A DNA stretch of 64,000 bases from Margaritifera margaritifera (taxonomy: Eukaryota; Mollusca; Bivalvia; Unionida; Margaritiferidae). The stretch is from positions 499,001-563,000 of the forward strand of contig JAQPZY010001418.1 of the NCBI GenBank assembly GCA_029931535.1. Reading direction: 5' to 3'. Shown piece after piece: positions 34,750 to 46,028 of this stretch (the first letter of the stretch is position 1; the number at the start of each line of letters is the position of its first letter). The notes below the pieces were generated by a model. It saw only the letters and a program-made list of their open reading frames with translations. It had not been told where the DNA came from and searched no databases. Made by a program: the position numbers and the translations under genes.

Positions 34750-35469
34750 GTATATACAGCTAGCTTAATGATACGATAAATATTATTTCCTGTAGTAAAA
34801 GCCGAAAATGAATTACCTGCAGGGTTTACATTATTCAATTTAATAATATCTGGCGTTTGAATTGGGAATTGGAAGATCAACTGTATAGGAGCAAGTTAAA
34901 CCGACAGCTTGGTTGAAAAATTACAAGAGAGCTAAAGGTGATTTCAAGCTAGACTGAAAGTGAAAAATTTTCTTTTCCTTGGTTCCCCTAATGTACATCT
35001 CTTACATACCATTTGGCGTGGGTTTTTTCAGCAACGTTTCACACTTGCATCCAACTTAGTTTGAATTTATTAACATTTACGTAGGTTTGGGGCGTATTGC
35101 TAGTCTTTTCTTTTACCAACATTTGTCTTAAAAAATGTACAAAAATATGCATTTTTTTTAAATCTGATTAGCGATGGAAGTTTACGGATTATAAATATGG
35201 GACTTTTGAAGAATATTGCGATAGTTGTCCAAAACAGACTTTGTCACTGGCAAATGTTTTAAAAAGTATTGATTAAATAAAGTCATCTCCTAATCAAATG
35301 TGTGTATGAGCATATTAGGTCACATCTAAAACATCTATTTATCCATTTGTTTATTTATTTCTCTTGCAATGTTTTCTTGATTAGGTATTTATCGAAATGT
35401 GAGGTAAGAGGTTAATAAATGTATTAGTCGACCCTTTATGAGATTTGCAAATGAATAATGACCCACTAT

Positions 35470-35765
35470 AATACAGATATTATAAATATCAAAGAATTAA
35501 TGTCAAGAGAGTCAGGAAAAGGGCATGAAGTACACAACCATCTTTGTGATAAGATCATTTTTCAGGCATCATATTCATATCATAATGACTTTATCACACT
35601 ACATCGTGGGGAGGAAGATAGTATGATATGTATTGTGCGGTCGAATCGTTTAAAGTTAGAACATATGTTTGCAGTACTTGACACTAGCACATTCCAAACT
35701 GATGAGTGTAATTAACATTGTGCTGAAGTGTTTCTAATTTATTTCTGTATTCATCTTCTTTTATG
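35470..35765. other. Unusually conserved block, copy B
   Basis: Counterpart of 25150-25450. An open frame from 35458 to 35715 covers it and extends 15 codons further upstream than in copy A. The first part (ATATTATAAATATCAA, 35478) and the downstream TTAACATTGTGCT are also shared. Conservation falls quickly beyond about 35770. Confidence 0.6.
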
Positions 35766-36007
35766 CAAGACAGGTCTGTCCCTATGACTCTCTCAAATAA
35801 ATTTAAAAGTAAGCGTGTTGTCTCGGTGTTCAGAAAGTTGAACCCGAAACTGTTTTAAACTTGGCATGGGGGTAAAGGGGGGGGGGAATAGAAGAATATA
35901 ATATTCCTCCTCCACTTGCATCTTGGCAGCTTCTATTTATACGTTCACTATTTCTCCGACATGAGAGAATTCTTTTATATACCAGTGACATAATTTTTCC
36001 CTAAAAT

Positions 36008-36206
36008 TGTTATTAAATATTATTAATTTTGACTTGAGTTGTAACATAATTTTCCCCAACATTTTTATTAAATATTATTAATTTGTCTTGAGTTGTAATA
36101 TAATTTTTTCCAACATTTTTATTAAATATTATTAATTTGTCTTGAGTTGTAATATAATTTTTTCCAACATTTTTATTAAATATTATTAATTTTGGCTTGA
36201 GTTGTT
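36008..36206. repeat. 54-bp minisatellite, about 3.7 copies
   Basis: The unit is ATTTTTATTAAATATTATTA then ATTTGTCTTGAGTTGTAATA and TAATTTTTTCCAAC. The middle two copies are identical by eye. Copy A has one diverged unit in the same place (25600-25650). Confidence 0.92.
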
Positions 36207-37121
36207 TACAACTTCAGCTACACTTTATTATCTTGATTCTTTAAGTCTAAAATAAAAATTTCAACTTCTCTTGTATCATTGTTAAGGCTTTTCATTTTGT
36301 ATTATTTTTTTATTTTGAATTAAATCATATAACCTGTTTCATATAAATTTTTAATCCAACTTTGAGAAGGTTGTCCTGCTTGATATTCTTTATCTTTATC
36401 TACTTAATTTTGCATAGGTTGCCCATTAACTCTTATAAAGGTATCCCATACTGGACTATCTTTTTTGTTTTGTTTTTTTTCTGTTTTTTTTCTGGAAACA
36501 TTTTACCATTGCTATTAATTTCATCAATATAATAATATCAAGCTCTTAGAAATGTCCCGATATTTTGTGCCTTTGTCGATTGCTTTGTTGTTTACTAACA
36601 ATATGGAAGTCATCTTTGCTTTTAAGGAACACGAAAAACAGAAATCGGAAGTTTTAGTCAGCATATAAGTTCGTTCTGCTGCAGACCTCTTTAGTTTTGA
36701 AGGATACAGTAATGTATACAGCTGATTATTTACCAGTTATATTTCCAATTATAAATCCACTCGGCTTTATAATTAACGTCATGTATGAGGAAGCTGTATA
36801 TCAGGACCCCGTGTAATACTTTGCGCAGGCGCATTCAAGCATTTGTTTGATATTTTAAAATAGTATTTCCGGCTGCAGAACAACATGCACCACCTGATGG
36901 TCTAATTTAATTTCCATGACGTTGATTGAGAATTCAATCCTGTCTGATGTTTATTTGTTATCAAATATATATAATTTTTTTTAGGGATAATTAATTTGTG
37001 GGGCCAGATGTTTTATAAATCATTTTTTATAACTTAGCGGTTCTCTCCACAAAGTGCTGTGTTAAAAAAAAATTCAAGCGCAAATTAAACTAAAATATTC
37101 TGATGACTAATTGTCGAACAA

Positions 37122-37533
37122 CAAATCACTAACCAATCAGACGCCATAAAATCACTAACCAATCAGACGCCATAAAATCACTAACCAATCAGACGCCATA
37201 AAATCACTAACCAATCAGACGCCATAAAATCACTAACCAATCAGACGCCATAAAATCACTAACCAATCAGACGCCATAAAATCACTAACCAATCAGACGC
37301 CATAAAATCACTAACCAATCAGACGCCATAAAATCACTAACCAATCAGACGCCATAAAATCACTAACCAATCAGACGCCATAAAATCACTAACCAATCAG
37401 ACGCCATAAAATCACTAACCAATCAGACGCCATAAAATCACTAACCAATCAGACGCCACAAAATCACTAACCAATCAGACGCCATAAAATCACTAACCAA
37501 TCAGACGCCATAAAATCACTAACCAATCAGACG
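37122..37533. repeat. 26-bp minisatellite, 16 copies, CCAAT-box array
   Basis: The unit is AAAATCACTAACCAATCAGA then CGCCAT. I count 16 copies with a single internal substitution (GCCACA near 37458). Each carries AACCAATCAG, whose reverse complement CTGATTGGTT fits the NF-Y (CCAAT box) consensus. Copy A has one worn unit (26521-26547: CATTACCCATTCAGACACC) without an intact CCAAT. Near-identity points to very recent growth or ongoing homogenisation. Confidence 0.97.
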
Positions 37534-37798
37534 AAATAATATTAATTGAGTCTGAGTTTGGGTTTGATCATTTATTTATTTTTATAATTTCGATGCATCA
37601 TTGATATGTGTATTGCATGAATATTTAAGAAAACAAATTATTTTGAGTGGCTATGGAATGCATACTTTTTGCATCAGTTAATATTTCCTTCGGTCACCAG
37701 ATTTCAGATTTGCATCGATATTATGTACATTTCCTCTAAAACAAAACCATTATTAGCCGTAAGTACTTTAAGGTTTACTTCTAACATAAGACACTCAA

Positions 37799-37985
37799 GG
37801 GAGCCGCGGTAGCAAAGTTCGTAGAGTATCAGACTTATAATACAAAGTCGCGAGTTCGATGCCCGCCCAGGCCAGCCCTGGTCGACTGCCTCAATGTGTC
37901 CTTGGGAAAGGCACTTAGCTCCCATTTTCTCAGTATGATATAGGTAATAATGTGTTAAAAGTGCTGTTTAAATCAACAAGTAAAC
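37799..37985 (+). repeat. tRNA-derived SINE, family 1
   Basis: The head GGGAGCCGCGGTAGCAAAGT has an A-box, and GCGAGTTCGATGCCC is a B-box. The central block is GTGTCCTTGGGAAAGGCACT then TAGCTCCCATTTTC, and the tail is GTGCTGTTTAAATCAACAAG. Copy A lacks it (near 27120), so it inserted after the duplication. Confidence 0.9.
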
Positions 37986-38235
37986 CTTTGTTTGCAGTGT
38001 ATGATAGTGCTATAGCCCAGTATAATAAACGTCTATATTTTACGTGTATATTTTATTCCAATCAAAATACCATAGCGCATTTATCAAATTTGGCAATATG
38101 AATCCAGCTTTTTGTATCACGCTGCATGCATAAATTGAAATAATAATGATATTTGTATTTTTTTTTCTTCTTTTTTTTTCTTGTTTATTTTAAAACTTAG
38201 AAGCCCCTTAGTTCGGCGGTTCCATACCACCAATT

Positions 38236-38533
38236 GCAGGGCCAGTTTAACGCTTGGCAAACTATACGGTCGCCTAGGGCGGCCATATTTTTTTTTTTTT
38301 TTTTTTTTTTTTGGGGGGGGGGGGGGGGGGGCGGCAAAAACTGAATGAATAAAAAAAAGAAAGAGAAATAGAGTAAAATAGATAATAAGCGTTATGAATA
38401 GAAAGAGAAAAACAGATGCAGAAGTTTTATTCATACTGATGCACAATATTCATTTTCAAAAGTTAATTGTGGGGAGGGGGGGGGGTCGCAAGGCTGAAGG
38501 TTCGCCTAGGGCGCCAAATACCCTTGCGTCCAC
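38236..38533. mobile_element. GC-rich non-autonomous DNA element with T-run/G-run
   Basis: It starts CAGGGCCAGTTTAACGC and ends, in reverse complement, CACGGTGGACGCAAGGG. Just inside both ends are GTCGCCTAGGGCGGCC and its counterpart TTCGCCTAGGGCGCC. This is an imperfect inverted repeat typical of a MITE. Inside are about 25 T followed by 18 G (38289-38331), and a second G run near 38480. Copy A has nothing equivalent. No transposase is present. Confidence 0.65.
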
Positions 38534-38754
38534 CGTGATCAACTGAATACACAAATTGCTCGTAGCTTTGTTTATATTATGCTGTCTCGTGATAGCAAAA
38601 GAGGTATCGCCCAAAGTTTAACAAATATTATCAATCAAAACATAGACTCAAGAACAAATCCTTACAACTTATTGGTCAGCGATTGGAAGATCACCAGTTG
38701 TAAATTTTTAGTTGATTCTGAGCCGAAGTATGAGAATATTTTGATAACCTCAAG

Positions 38755-39617
38755 CCCTAGTATTGACTCTAATGTTATCAAGACCTAGTATTGACTTTAA
38801 TGTTATCAAGACCTAGTATTGACTCTGATGTTATCAAGACCTAGTATTGACTCTAATGTTATCAAGACCTAGTATTGACTCTAATGTTATCAAGACCTAG
38901 TATTGACTCTGATGTTATCAAGACCTAGTATTGACTCTAATGTTATCAAGACCTAGTATTGACTCTAATGTTATCAAGACCTAGTATTGACTCTAATGTT
39001 ATCAAGACCTAGTATTGACTCTAATGTTATTAAGACCTAGTATTGACTCTGATGTTATCAAGACCTAGTATTGACTCTAATGTTATCAAGACCTAGTATT
39101 GACTCTAATGTTATCAAGACCTAGTATTGACTCTGATGTTATCAAGACCTAGTATTGACTTTAATGTTATCAAGACCTAGTATTGACTCTGATGTTATCA
39201 AGACCTAGTATTGACTCTAATGTTATCAAGACCTAGTATTGACTCTAATGTTATCAAGACCTAGTATTGACTCTGATGTTATCAAGACCTAGTATTGACT
39301 CTAATGTTATCAAGACCTAGTATTGACTCTAATGTTATCAAGACCTAGTATTGACTCTAATGTTATTAAGACCTAGTATTGACTTTAATGTTATCAAGAC
39401 CTAGTATTGACTCTAATGTTATCAAGACCTAGTATTGACTCTAATGTTATCAAGACCTAGTATTGACTCTGATGTTATCAAGACCTAGTATTGACTTTAA
39501 TGTTATCAAGACCTAGTATTGACTCTGATGTTATCAAGACCTAGTATTGACTCTAATGTTATCAAGACCTAGTATTGACTCTAATGTTATCAAGACCTAG
39601 TATTGACTCTAATGTTA
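38755..39617. repeat. 28-bp minisatellite, 31 copies, with higher-order structure
   Basis: The unit is TATTGACTCTAATGTTATCA then AGACCTAG. Three types occur: CTCTAAT, CTCTGAT and CTTTAAT, and two units carry ATTAAG instead of ATCAAG. The order of types in units 10-18 is repeated in units 22-30 with one exception, a higher-order period of 12 units (336 bp). Copy A has one diverged unit (about 27628-27660) between matching flanks. Confidence 0.96.
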
Positions 39618-40377
39618 TATGCATAGTTCTTGAAGGAAGGTTGGTAGATCTGGTTTGTCAACGACCTTCACGGACCTTTCTGACATGTCGATGAATCTCA
39701 CCTAGTAGTCCCTTGTCTACGCGACTACAGATAGTACAAGGACTACCAACTGAGGACTGGTGTGAGTAGTTACGCAATGTTATGCCATGTGGGACAGCCT
39801 GCGGTAATCTTTTCCCACAAACATGAGCTATCTTTTTATTTAAAATCAATAGTTTCAATCCAAAGATAAATGCTGACATCAAAACTCTGATTGTGATTCG
39901 TAACTACACAAGACATCAGATTTCAGTTAGCTTTCTTTAACAAGATTGCTTCCCTAATCATTTCAATCATCCAAACTAAAGTAAATATCTATTTATAAAC
40001 CATTCATGTTTCTACTTGCACGGAATCCGCTGTGAACGTGACAAATAGCTGTTTTCATTCACGCGATCGATTGACTCGCCGAATATTAATGAGCTACCCG
40101 GTAACATTATGTAATGACGTCAGACACGGGACTCCAAACAATATTCTATTAGTACACCACACATAGATCCGTGTTGTGTTTGTGTGAAAATATGTGAACT
40201 TTTGGAATTTATCACAATAATTTGATCGTCTAGCAATCTCTATACCAATGCCGATTGTATCTAAGATAGTTCATACTAGTGTATAGAGTGTGTATGTAAT
40301 ATTGATATGGTAACTACATGTATGTATAATACACCATTTTGAGCTTGGTAATTTTTAATCTCTACCATTCAACATTT

Positions 40378-40690
40378 TAGTCATATCCATGTTAAAGTTT
40401 ACGACATGATTAATACAAGCCATATCCATATTAAAGTTTACGACATGATTAATACAAGCCATATCCATGTTAAAGTTTACGACATGATTAATACAGGCCA
40501 TATCCATGTTAAAGTTTACAACATGATTAATACAAGCCATATCCATGTTAAAGTTTACAACATGATTAATACAAGTCATATTCATGTTAAAGTTTACGAC
40601 ATGATTAATACAAGCCATATCAATGTTAAAGTTTACGACATGATTAATACAAGCCATATCAATGTTAAAGTTTACGACATGATTAACACA
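40378..40690. repeat. 39-bp minisatellite, 8 copies
   Basis: The unit is GCCATATCCATGTTAAAGTT then TACGACATGATTAATACAA. Both strands are open in one frame because 39 is a multiple of three. Variation is low (CCATATCAATG in the last two copies). Confidence 0.95.
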
Positions 40691-40739
40691 ATAATTTCCA
40701 GTATTAATTAGAATTGTCCCTATTTATTTATATTAAGAA

Positions 40740-40875
40740 ATGACAATGATGATGATGATATTTACATTTATATCCTGATGTTTTTATCCTAATTATTACT
40801 ATTATTATTGACATCATCATCATCGTCGTCGTCGTCATCATGACATAATTGTAACTATAATCATCGTCATCATGG
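40740..40875. repeat. Imperfect (GAT)n / (ATC)n trinucleotide cluster
   Basis: ATGATGATGATGAT is followed by ATCATCATCATCGTCGTCGT and further ATCATCGTCATCAT. The two halves are complementary, so the region can fold back on itself. Confidence 0.8.
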
Positions 40876-41095
40876 ACGTGTATGCTGTGCTGTTCATATA
40901 ACCATTTGTTGTCACGTACAGCTGGCTTTTGAGTAAACGTGCATGTTGCACGTTTATTCTTTCTTTCTTTCTCTTGCCGATTTTAATTTTGACATCATCT
41001 TGATTTAATTTTCAAGCTGGGTTGCCTCTGAATAAGTTCAGCTAGAATACTTTCAGAAAGCTTTCTTCTTCTCTTAGAGTTAAAGATCTCCTTCA

Positions 41096-41284
41096 TTGTG
41101 TGTGTGTCTGTGTGTGTGTGTTTGTGTTTGTCTGTCTCTGTGTGTATTTGTGTCTCTGTGTCTGTGTGTGTTTGTGTGTGTGCCTGTGTATGTGCTTGTG
41201 TGTCTCTGTGTCTCTGTGTATTTGTGTGTCTGTGTGTGTGTCTGTGTGTCTGTGTGTGTCTGTGTGTGTGTGTGTTTGTGTGTG
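41096..41284. repeat. (TG)n-rich microsatellite with TCTG variants
   Basis: About 190 bp of interrupted TG repeats with CTCTG and TTTG interruptions. Open frames in three phases (Cys-Val and Thr-His repeats) are artefacts. Confidence 0.95.
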
Positions 41285-41631
41285 GAAAATGCACACTCCT
41301 TTGCACTAATGCCACCAGTACGCGTGGAAAGGGTTTCTAATTGCAAAAAATTAGTCTTTTCTATAAAATAATCAAAGAATCCACACTGTCTTTGTCAAAT
41401 CAATAAAACGAAAGCTGTTTGTAACAGGGTTTTGAAGGAAATATTAACGAATGTCAATTAAAGGATCGGGAAACGCTAAGTATACACCTAGACACATACA
41501 TATCTATGGATGTTTTTCAAACCAAGAATATAAGCATTGATTCCTGCATACAGTTGTTAAGATATGAAAAATAAGTAAAATAAGGTTTGGTAGTTTTCAG
41601 ATGATTCATTTGCCATAAAGTTGGTGTCTGA

Positions 41632-41870
41632 TACGGGGGGGGGGGGAGGGGCGGTCGGGTTAAAGCAATTTCCCCCAGGCGCCAGGTGAAGTGGGGAGGG
41701 GCCGTCGGGAGCTTATTTTTTGCAGCTGTAACGGAGGCTTAGATGGGTGGGGGAGATGGAGGTTGGCAACTAACATAAAAAGCTGTTCTCTGTGACAAAG
41801 TAGGGGCGCCACTAAAGAACATTGCCCTCGGGCGCCTTGAACCCTCTCGCCGCCTCTGTGCATTTGCAAG
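41632..41870. repeat. GC-rich dispersed-repeat remnant
   Basis: It begins with a 13-G run. It then contains GGGGCGGTCGGG, CCCCCAGGCGCCAGG, GGGGCGCCACTAAAG and CTCGGGCGCCTTGAAC, which resemble the GGCGCC-containing ends of the element at 38236-38533. It is absent from copy A. Confidence 0.5.
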
Positions 41871-41918
41871 GAAACTGTTCAGGTTGAACGAGGTCAGGTC
41901 GAAGGGGGGCCTTATTTA

Positions 41919-41989
<71 letters not shown>
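41919..41989. repeat. (TA)n microsatellite
   Basis: About 35 TA repeats. The matching site in copy A (about 28262-28290) has only scattered GTATATGAAATGTATATACA. Confidence 0.96.
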
Positions 41990-41990
<1 letters not shown>

Positions 41991-42080
41991 GCCTCTTTAA
42001 AACTGAAAACAGGCCATCCCGTGGAGGGGTAAATGTGCATACTATCGACTGCTTCTGCAGTATTAAGGATTCGGTTCATC

Positions 42081-43079
42081 ATTACTTTTTAAAAGTCATT
42101 GTGGGAACTTTTTGTTTGGGTGAAAAAGAACATGGTTGGAGCCAAAAGTGAATTAAACCGTCAATGTTCTTTTATGAAGAATCCCGAGGAAACATCAGAA
42201 CAGAACAAAACTGTTATAGTCTACAGGGCTTTATTAGATTTTTTTTCCAAGACAAACTATTATTTTCCTATGGCAGGGTTAGTATTCTCGTGCTCATTAG
42301 TCAGTTTCTAAAACTAATTAAAATAAATAATCTGCATTGACAGTCATCCCCGGTCAATAGTTTCACCATTTGACTAAAAACCCCGCCCACCCTCATTTGC
42401 ACACGAAAATCGTACCTGTATTGTGCAATACTGCACAATGAATCACTCCACCCAGACAGCACCTGGTGACACTGGTAATGGTCATAGGCAAAGAGATAAG
42501 ATGGTGCAAAGTAGGATTGACTGACATGGTGGAACTATTAATTGTATGAACGGTTTGTGTACTATTCCTGTTTGCTTCAGTCAAAATTTCAAATTAAAAC
42601 AACTTCGACACACTATGCAGGGATTAGTCTCGGCTATATACCTGTAACAAATAAAAATGCTCCCTTGGTCTGACAGTAAAAGGACCTTTTTTATTTACCA
42701 TATTTTACAGAAAATACGCGCCATAGACGGTCAAATTTAGAATTTGAATGAATACGTCATTAGTGTTTATTTTATATCAGCGTGTCGATTATATTTCAAA
42801 TTAAGGTTTTAAAAAAAAAATGCGCAGCTTTCAAGAAAAAAAAAAAAGATCCTTACCGATTTGCTTTCCATTTTTCTATTTGCTTTTTTCATACTGGATA
42901 ATAAGTATGAATTATATTATTTGAAAACAAATCTTATTTCATTGCATTAAACATTTATTATAGATTGATACATTTCATAGATTGGATGAACTGATGCCCT
43001 TGTAACATAAAAAATCTGTACAAAAGGGTGGGAGTGGGGAGACAGGTGACAAGTCACCTCATACTATACTCGCATCAGA
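42081..43079. other. Stretch without recognised features
   Basis: AT-rich, with two poly-A runs near 42810 and 42835. No gene or repeat was identified. Confidence 0.4.
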
Positions 43080-43835
43080 CAGTATGTTGAGACATTAATT
43101 CGTATTGGAGGAATGAAAGCAAGAGCTGGAATGTGTCCCATATGTGGGATAACAAGTGATGACCGTATTTTACACATTTCAATGAATTGTCCCTTAACCT
43201 TGGACGACAGAAACAATTTGATGGAGAATCTATTTACATATATGCGTCCAGAGATTTACCGTGATTTCTGTGATCAATTAGATGTTAGTATACTGATTAT
43301 GCTACTTGGTGGTTTAAATGATATTTCAGAAAATTGGAACTCGAGTCATGGATAAATGTGATAAGACTATCTACCAAGTATTTCATTAAGATAAAGGATA
43401 TTATATATTCGATTGAATAGAGAGCTTGCACAGAATATAATGCAAGAAATAATTCTATTGAACTGCAAAGAGAGTAGTATATTAACTATTTTTGATGTGT
43501 AGTATTGTAAAAGTATAATACAAATATATCTGATTGATATCAAATGATTTAACAGAAAACATTATCTCAGTGGATAGAAACTCAAAGCAAGTGACTGTAA
43601 ATAATTCCTTGCACAATACATATATTTCAAATGTAATATTTTAAAGCATATGTAATTGCAAGTGTCGGGATTAATTTATTTATAATTTTGCTCAGTCTTG
43701 ATGTATAAATAATTCATAGGGCTTCATAAGTTTTGAATTGTATATTTTCTTGCTTTTATGTATTGTACTGCATTCTTTAAATGATCTCAAAATCTTCAGA
43801 AAATGGAGGAATAAAAGAATATCAATCAATCTCTC
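43080..43835 (+). pseudogene. 3' end of a non-LTR retrotransposon (LINE)
   Basis: An 80-codon frame holds a zinc-binding motif C-x2-C-x9-H-x4-C (CPICG ... LHISMNC, about 43135-43190), followed by PLTLDDRNNLMENLF and a Leu-rich helix. Such a Cys-Cys-His-Cys finger near the C-terminus is common in LINE ORF2 proteins. A one-base shift near 43335 moves the continuation (LESWINVIRLSTKYF) into the next frame, ending at a stop near 43420. A 3' untranslated region of about 400 bp ends in AATAAAAGAATATCAATCAA, a short A-rich tail. RT and endonuclease are missing: 5'-truncated. Confidence 0.75.
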
Positions 43836-43859
43836 TCTCTCTCTCTCACACACACACAG
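43831..43859. repeat. (CT)n(CA)n microsatellite
   Basis: A short CT run passes directly into CA repeats at the end of the LINE tail. It probably grew from that tail. Confidence 0.9.
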
Positions 43860-45888
43860 GTGTGTACCGAGGGTAATCTAGATTTGAAATCTAGAACCAT
43901 CGATCATCGATATAGAGGTTCTTCTAAACTGTCAGTTACCGTATTGATTGTCATCACATCGGAAATAGACTCAACGTTCGATTAATACTATTGATCATTT
44001 TATGACACGACCTGTCAATTTTGATACTCCGAGATCACCGGGATAATTATCAGACAAACAATACACAACTCCACAAGGTATGAACTGAAATAGACTGATA
44101 CCCAATATGCATGGACTGAATTTGAAAGCATGTATTATTCTAAAAATTGACATATTTTCCGATGGCTTCAGATAAAAAAATTATGACGTGTAAGATAACC
44201 GAACGTTCTGTCAGAGACTTCCGGATTAATAAATGGCTGTAAATTAACATGGACGTGGATTTTAGATACCGGATTAGTAAATGGCTGTAAATTAACGTGG
44301 AAGTGGATTTTCGATACCAAATAATTTTGATGATTTACGTTCTGTGATTTAGATTTTATCTGTGAGAAACATAATAAATATTTCCTACTCCTTTTATAAG
44401 AAAAGAGCATTTCAGAGTGTGCACTGAGCCATGTTTCAAATTGAGCCCTAAAAAGATTGATAAATGAGTTAAGACATGTGAATTCATAGACTTCCGACTT
44501 TATCCTCGTGCAAATACATTTTCTCCCAGACATCTATGATTTATCTATAATTGAGAGAGCCATCAGTCAGTGTCTGATTCCTTCACAGATTTTGAATATA
44601 CTTGTGATTTATCCAAATTTGTATGATCTACTTTAAAGAAATCTTATTGAAATCGTAAAAGCAGTCTGCATCACGAGGCAGTAATCACTTTTTTCATGTG
44701 TACGTCTGTCCAGTTTTTCACCAGTGTACCTAAAGAATCCATGATCTTGATTTCATTCATTTTGTATTGTAAATCTCCATTACATAGCCTTCTGACGATT
44801 GGTTCGGGTTTAGGATAATCGCTGTTAAAAAAAAAAAATTTCCTTTTATGGCATGGTTCTAAAAGTCTACATTGTATTTTAGATATATAGTTAACCGTTT
44901 CATCGGCCATTAAATTCTATAAAAATAATTTAAAGTATCAAAAACATAACTGCTACACGCTGAATGAAACAGATGTTTAAATGGGTGAAGGGGTTCAATT
45001 ACGTACCATTCGACTTCCAAACAACGGGGTTCGTATGGAAAATTATATTTTGTATGTTTAGGTGTGTGAAGACTTCACAGAAGTACTAGCCACTCAATGC
45101 GTACACCACTCAGAGCTAAAACATTCTTAAGTTTCGTATTCTCTTACCTTTGAAAAGTTAACTGCGTACACAACTCAGAGCTAAAACAGTCTTAAGTTTC
45201 GTATATTCTTACTTTTAAAAAGCGCGAACTGAAGCGCGAAATGTGTGTTCATCTAAAACTGCGCCGTAGAGTCCTTCATTTTATCCTTGACTTGTCTTTC
45301 CTTTTGTCACCGTATGGAAGTTATCTTTAATTAAAACATGAAATCGATAGTTAGAGTTTCTGTTCAATGCTTATTGCACTCTGCAAGCACATTTATACAC
45401 AGAACGTAGTATTGGCTATTATAATGTCACTACCTTTGACCTTTCATATTACCTTTTCAAGAAAAGTGACTTTCGGATGTAGAAGAATGTGACATTCATG
45501 TATATAATATTTGTTCACTAAAAAGTACTTTGTATTATATGATCTCCCTCTAAAGCTCTGATATCAGTATTCAAATCAAGATTTTTCGACAATGTACCTC
45601 AAACGTTTTTTTTCTTTCTGTTATGCGTATTTGCAAGATTTGTTTAGGTGTGTTATATACTTAAAACTTGCAAACCAAATGCTGGAAAGAAACCTTATGA
45701 AAAACAGTAAAACACAAACTCGGCATTATTATCTGTAGTTACCATACCTTTTAAATATGGACATAAGTTTGGTAATTATTAAATATTTCCTTAACAATAA
45801 TATGGTATGTATTTAAATGTGTTAAAAGTTTTAAAGAACAACGGACAGGTAAATAAATGTTCGGCACGAAATATCCAAATATCGTCAG
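43860..45888. other. Mostly unassigned, with two short tandem duplications
   Basis: A 48-bp unit (CCGGATTAATAAATGGCTGT ...) occurs twice at 44221-44318. A unit of about 66 bp (TGCGTACACCACTCAGAGCT ...) occurs twice at 45098-45228. Otherwise no feature is recognised. Confidence 0.55.
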
Positions 45889-45932
45889 ACGTACATGACG
45901 AGATTCGTCGCACACGTCTATAATTCAAATTC
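45889..45932. other. Second copy of the 33-bp imperfect palindrome
   Basis: The palindrome with arms AGACGT / ACGTCT and GACGAG / TTCGTC matches 2512-2555 with one difference in 33, and the match continues for about ten bases (TATAATTCAAA). The surroundings of the two copies are otherwise unrelated. Confidence 0.6.
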
Positions 45933-46028
45933 AGTCAGTCATCCAATGTATTCGAGGACTGCACAAAATATTCTTGTTAATGACATGTGAAACTTTGCAC
46001 ATCAGACAAAGCTATATCTTTCATATCC

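Larger units (their letters stand above)
34750..42080. repeat. Segmental duplication, copy B
   Basis: Partner of 22930-28400. It is longer because of a 54-bp repeat (36008), the 26-bp array (37122), a SINE (37799), a GC-rich MITE (38236), the 28-bp array (38755), and a block at about 40200-41860 with a 39-bp minisatellite and TG repeats. It lacks both copies of element E and the family-2 SINE that sit in copy A. Confidence 0.83.

Noticed and set aside
37122..37533. Regular short repeats resembling a CRISPR array
   Set aside because: The units are adjacent without unique spacers, no cas genes are present, and the window is eukaryotic (SINEs, LINEs, microsatellites).
41096..41371. Cys-Val-rich secreted peptide frame
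   Set aside because: It is a (TG)n repeat read in frame, with equivalent frames in other phases and on the other strand.
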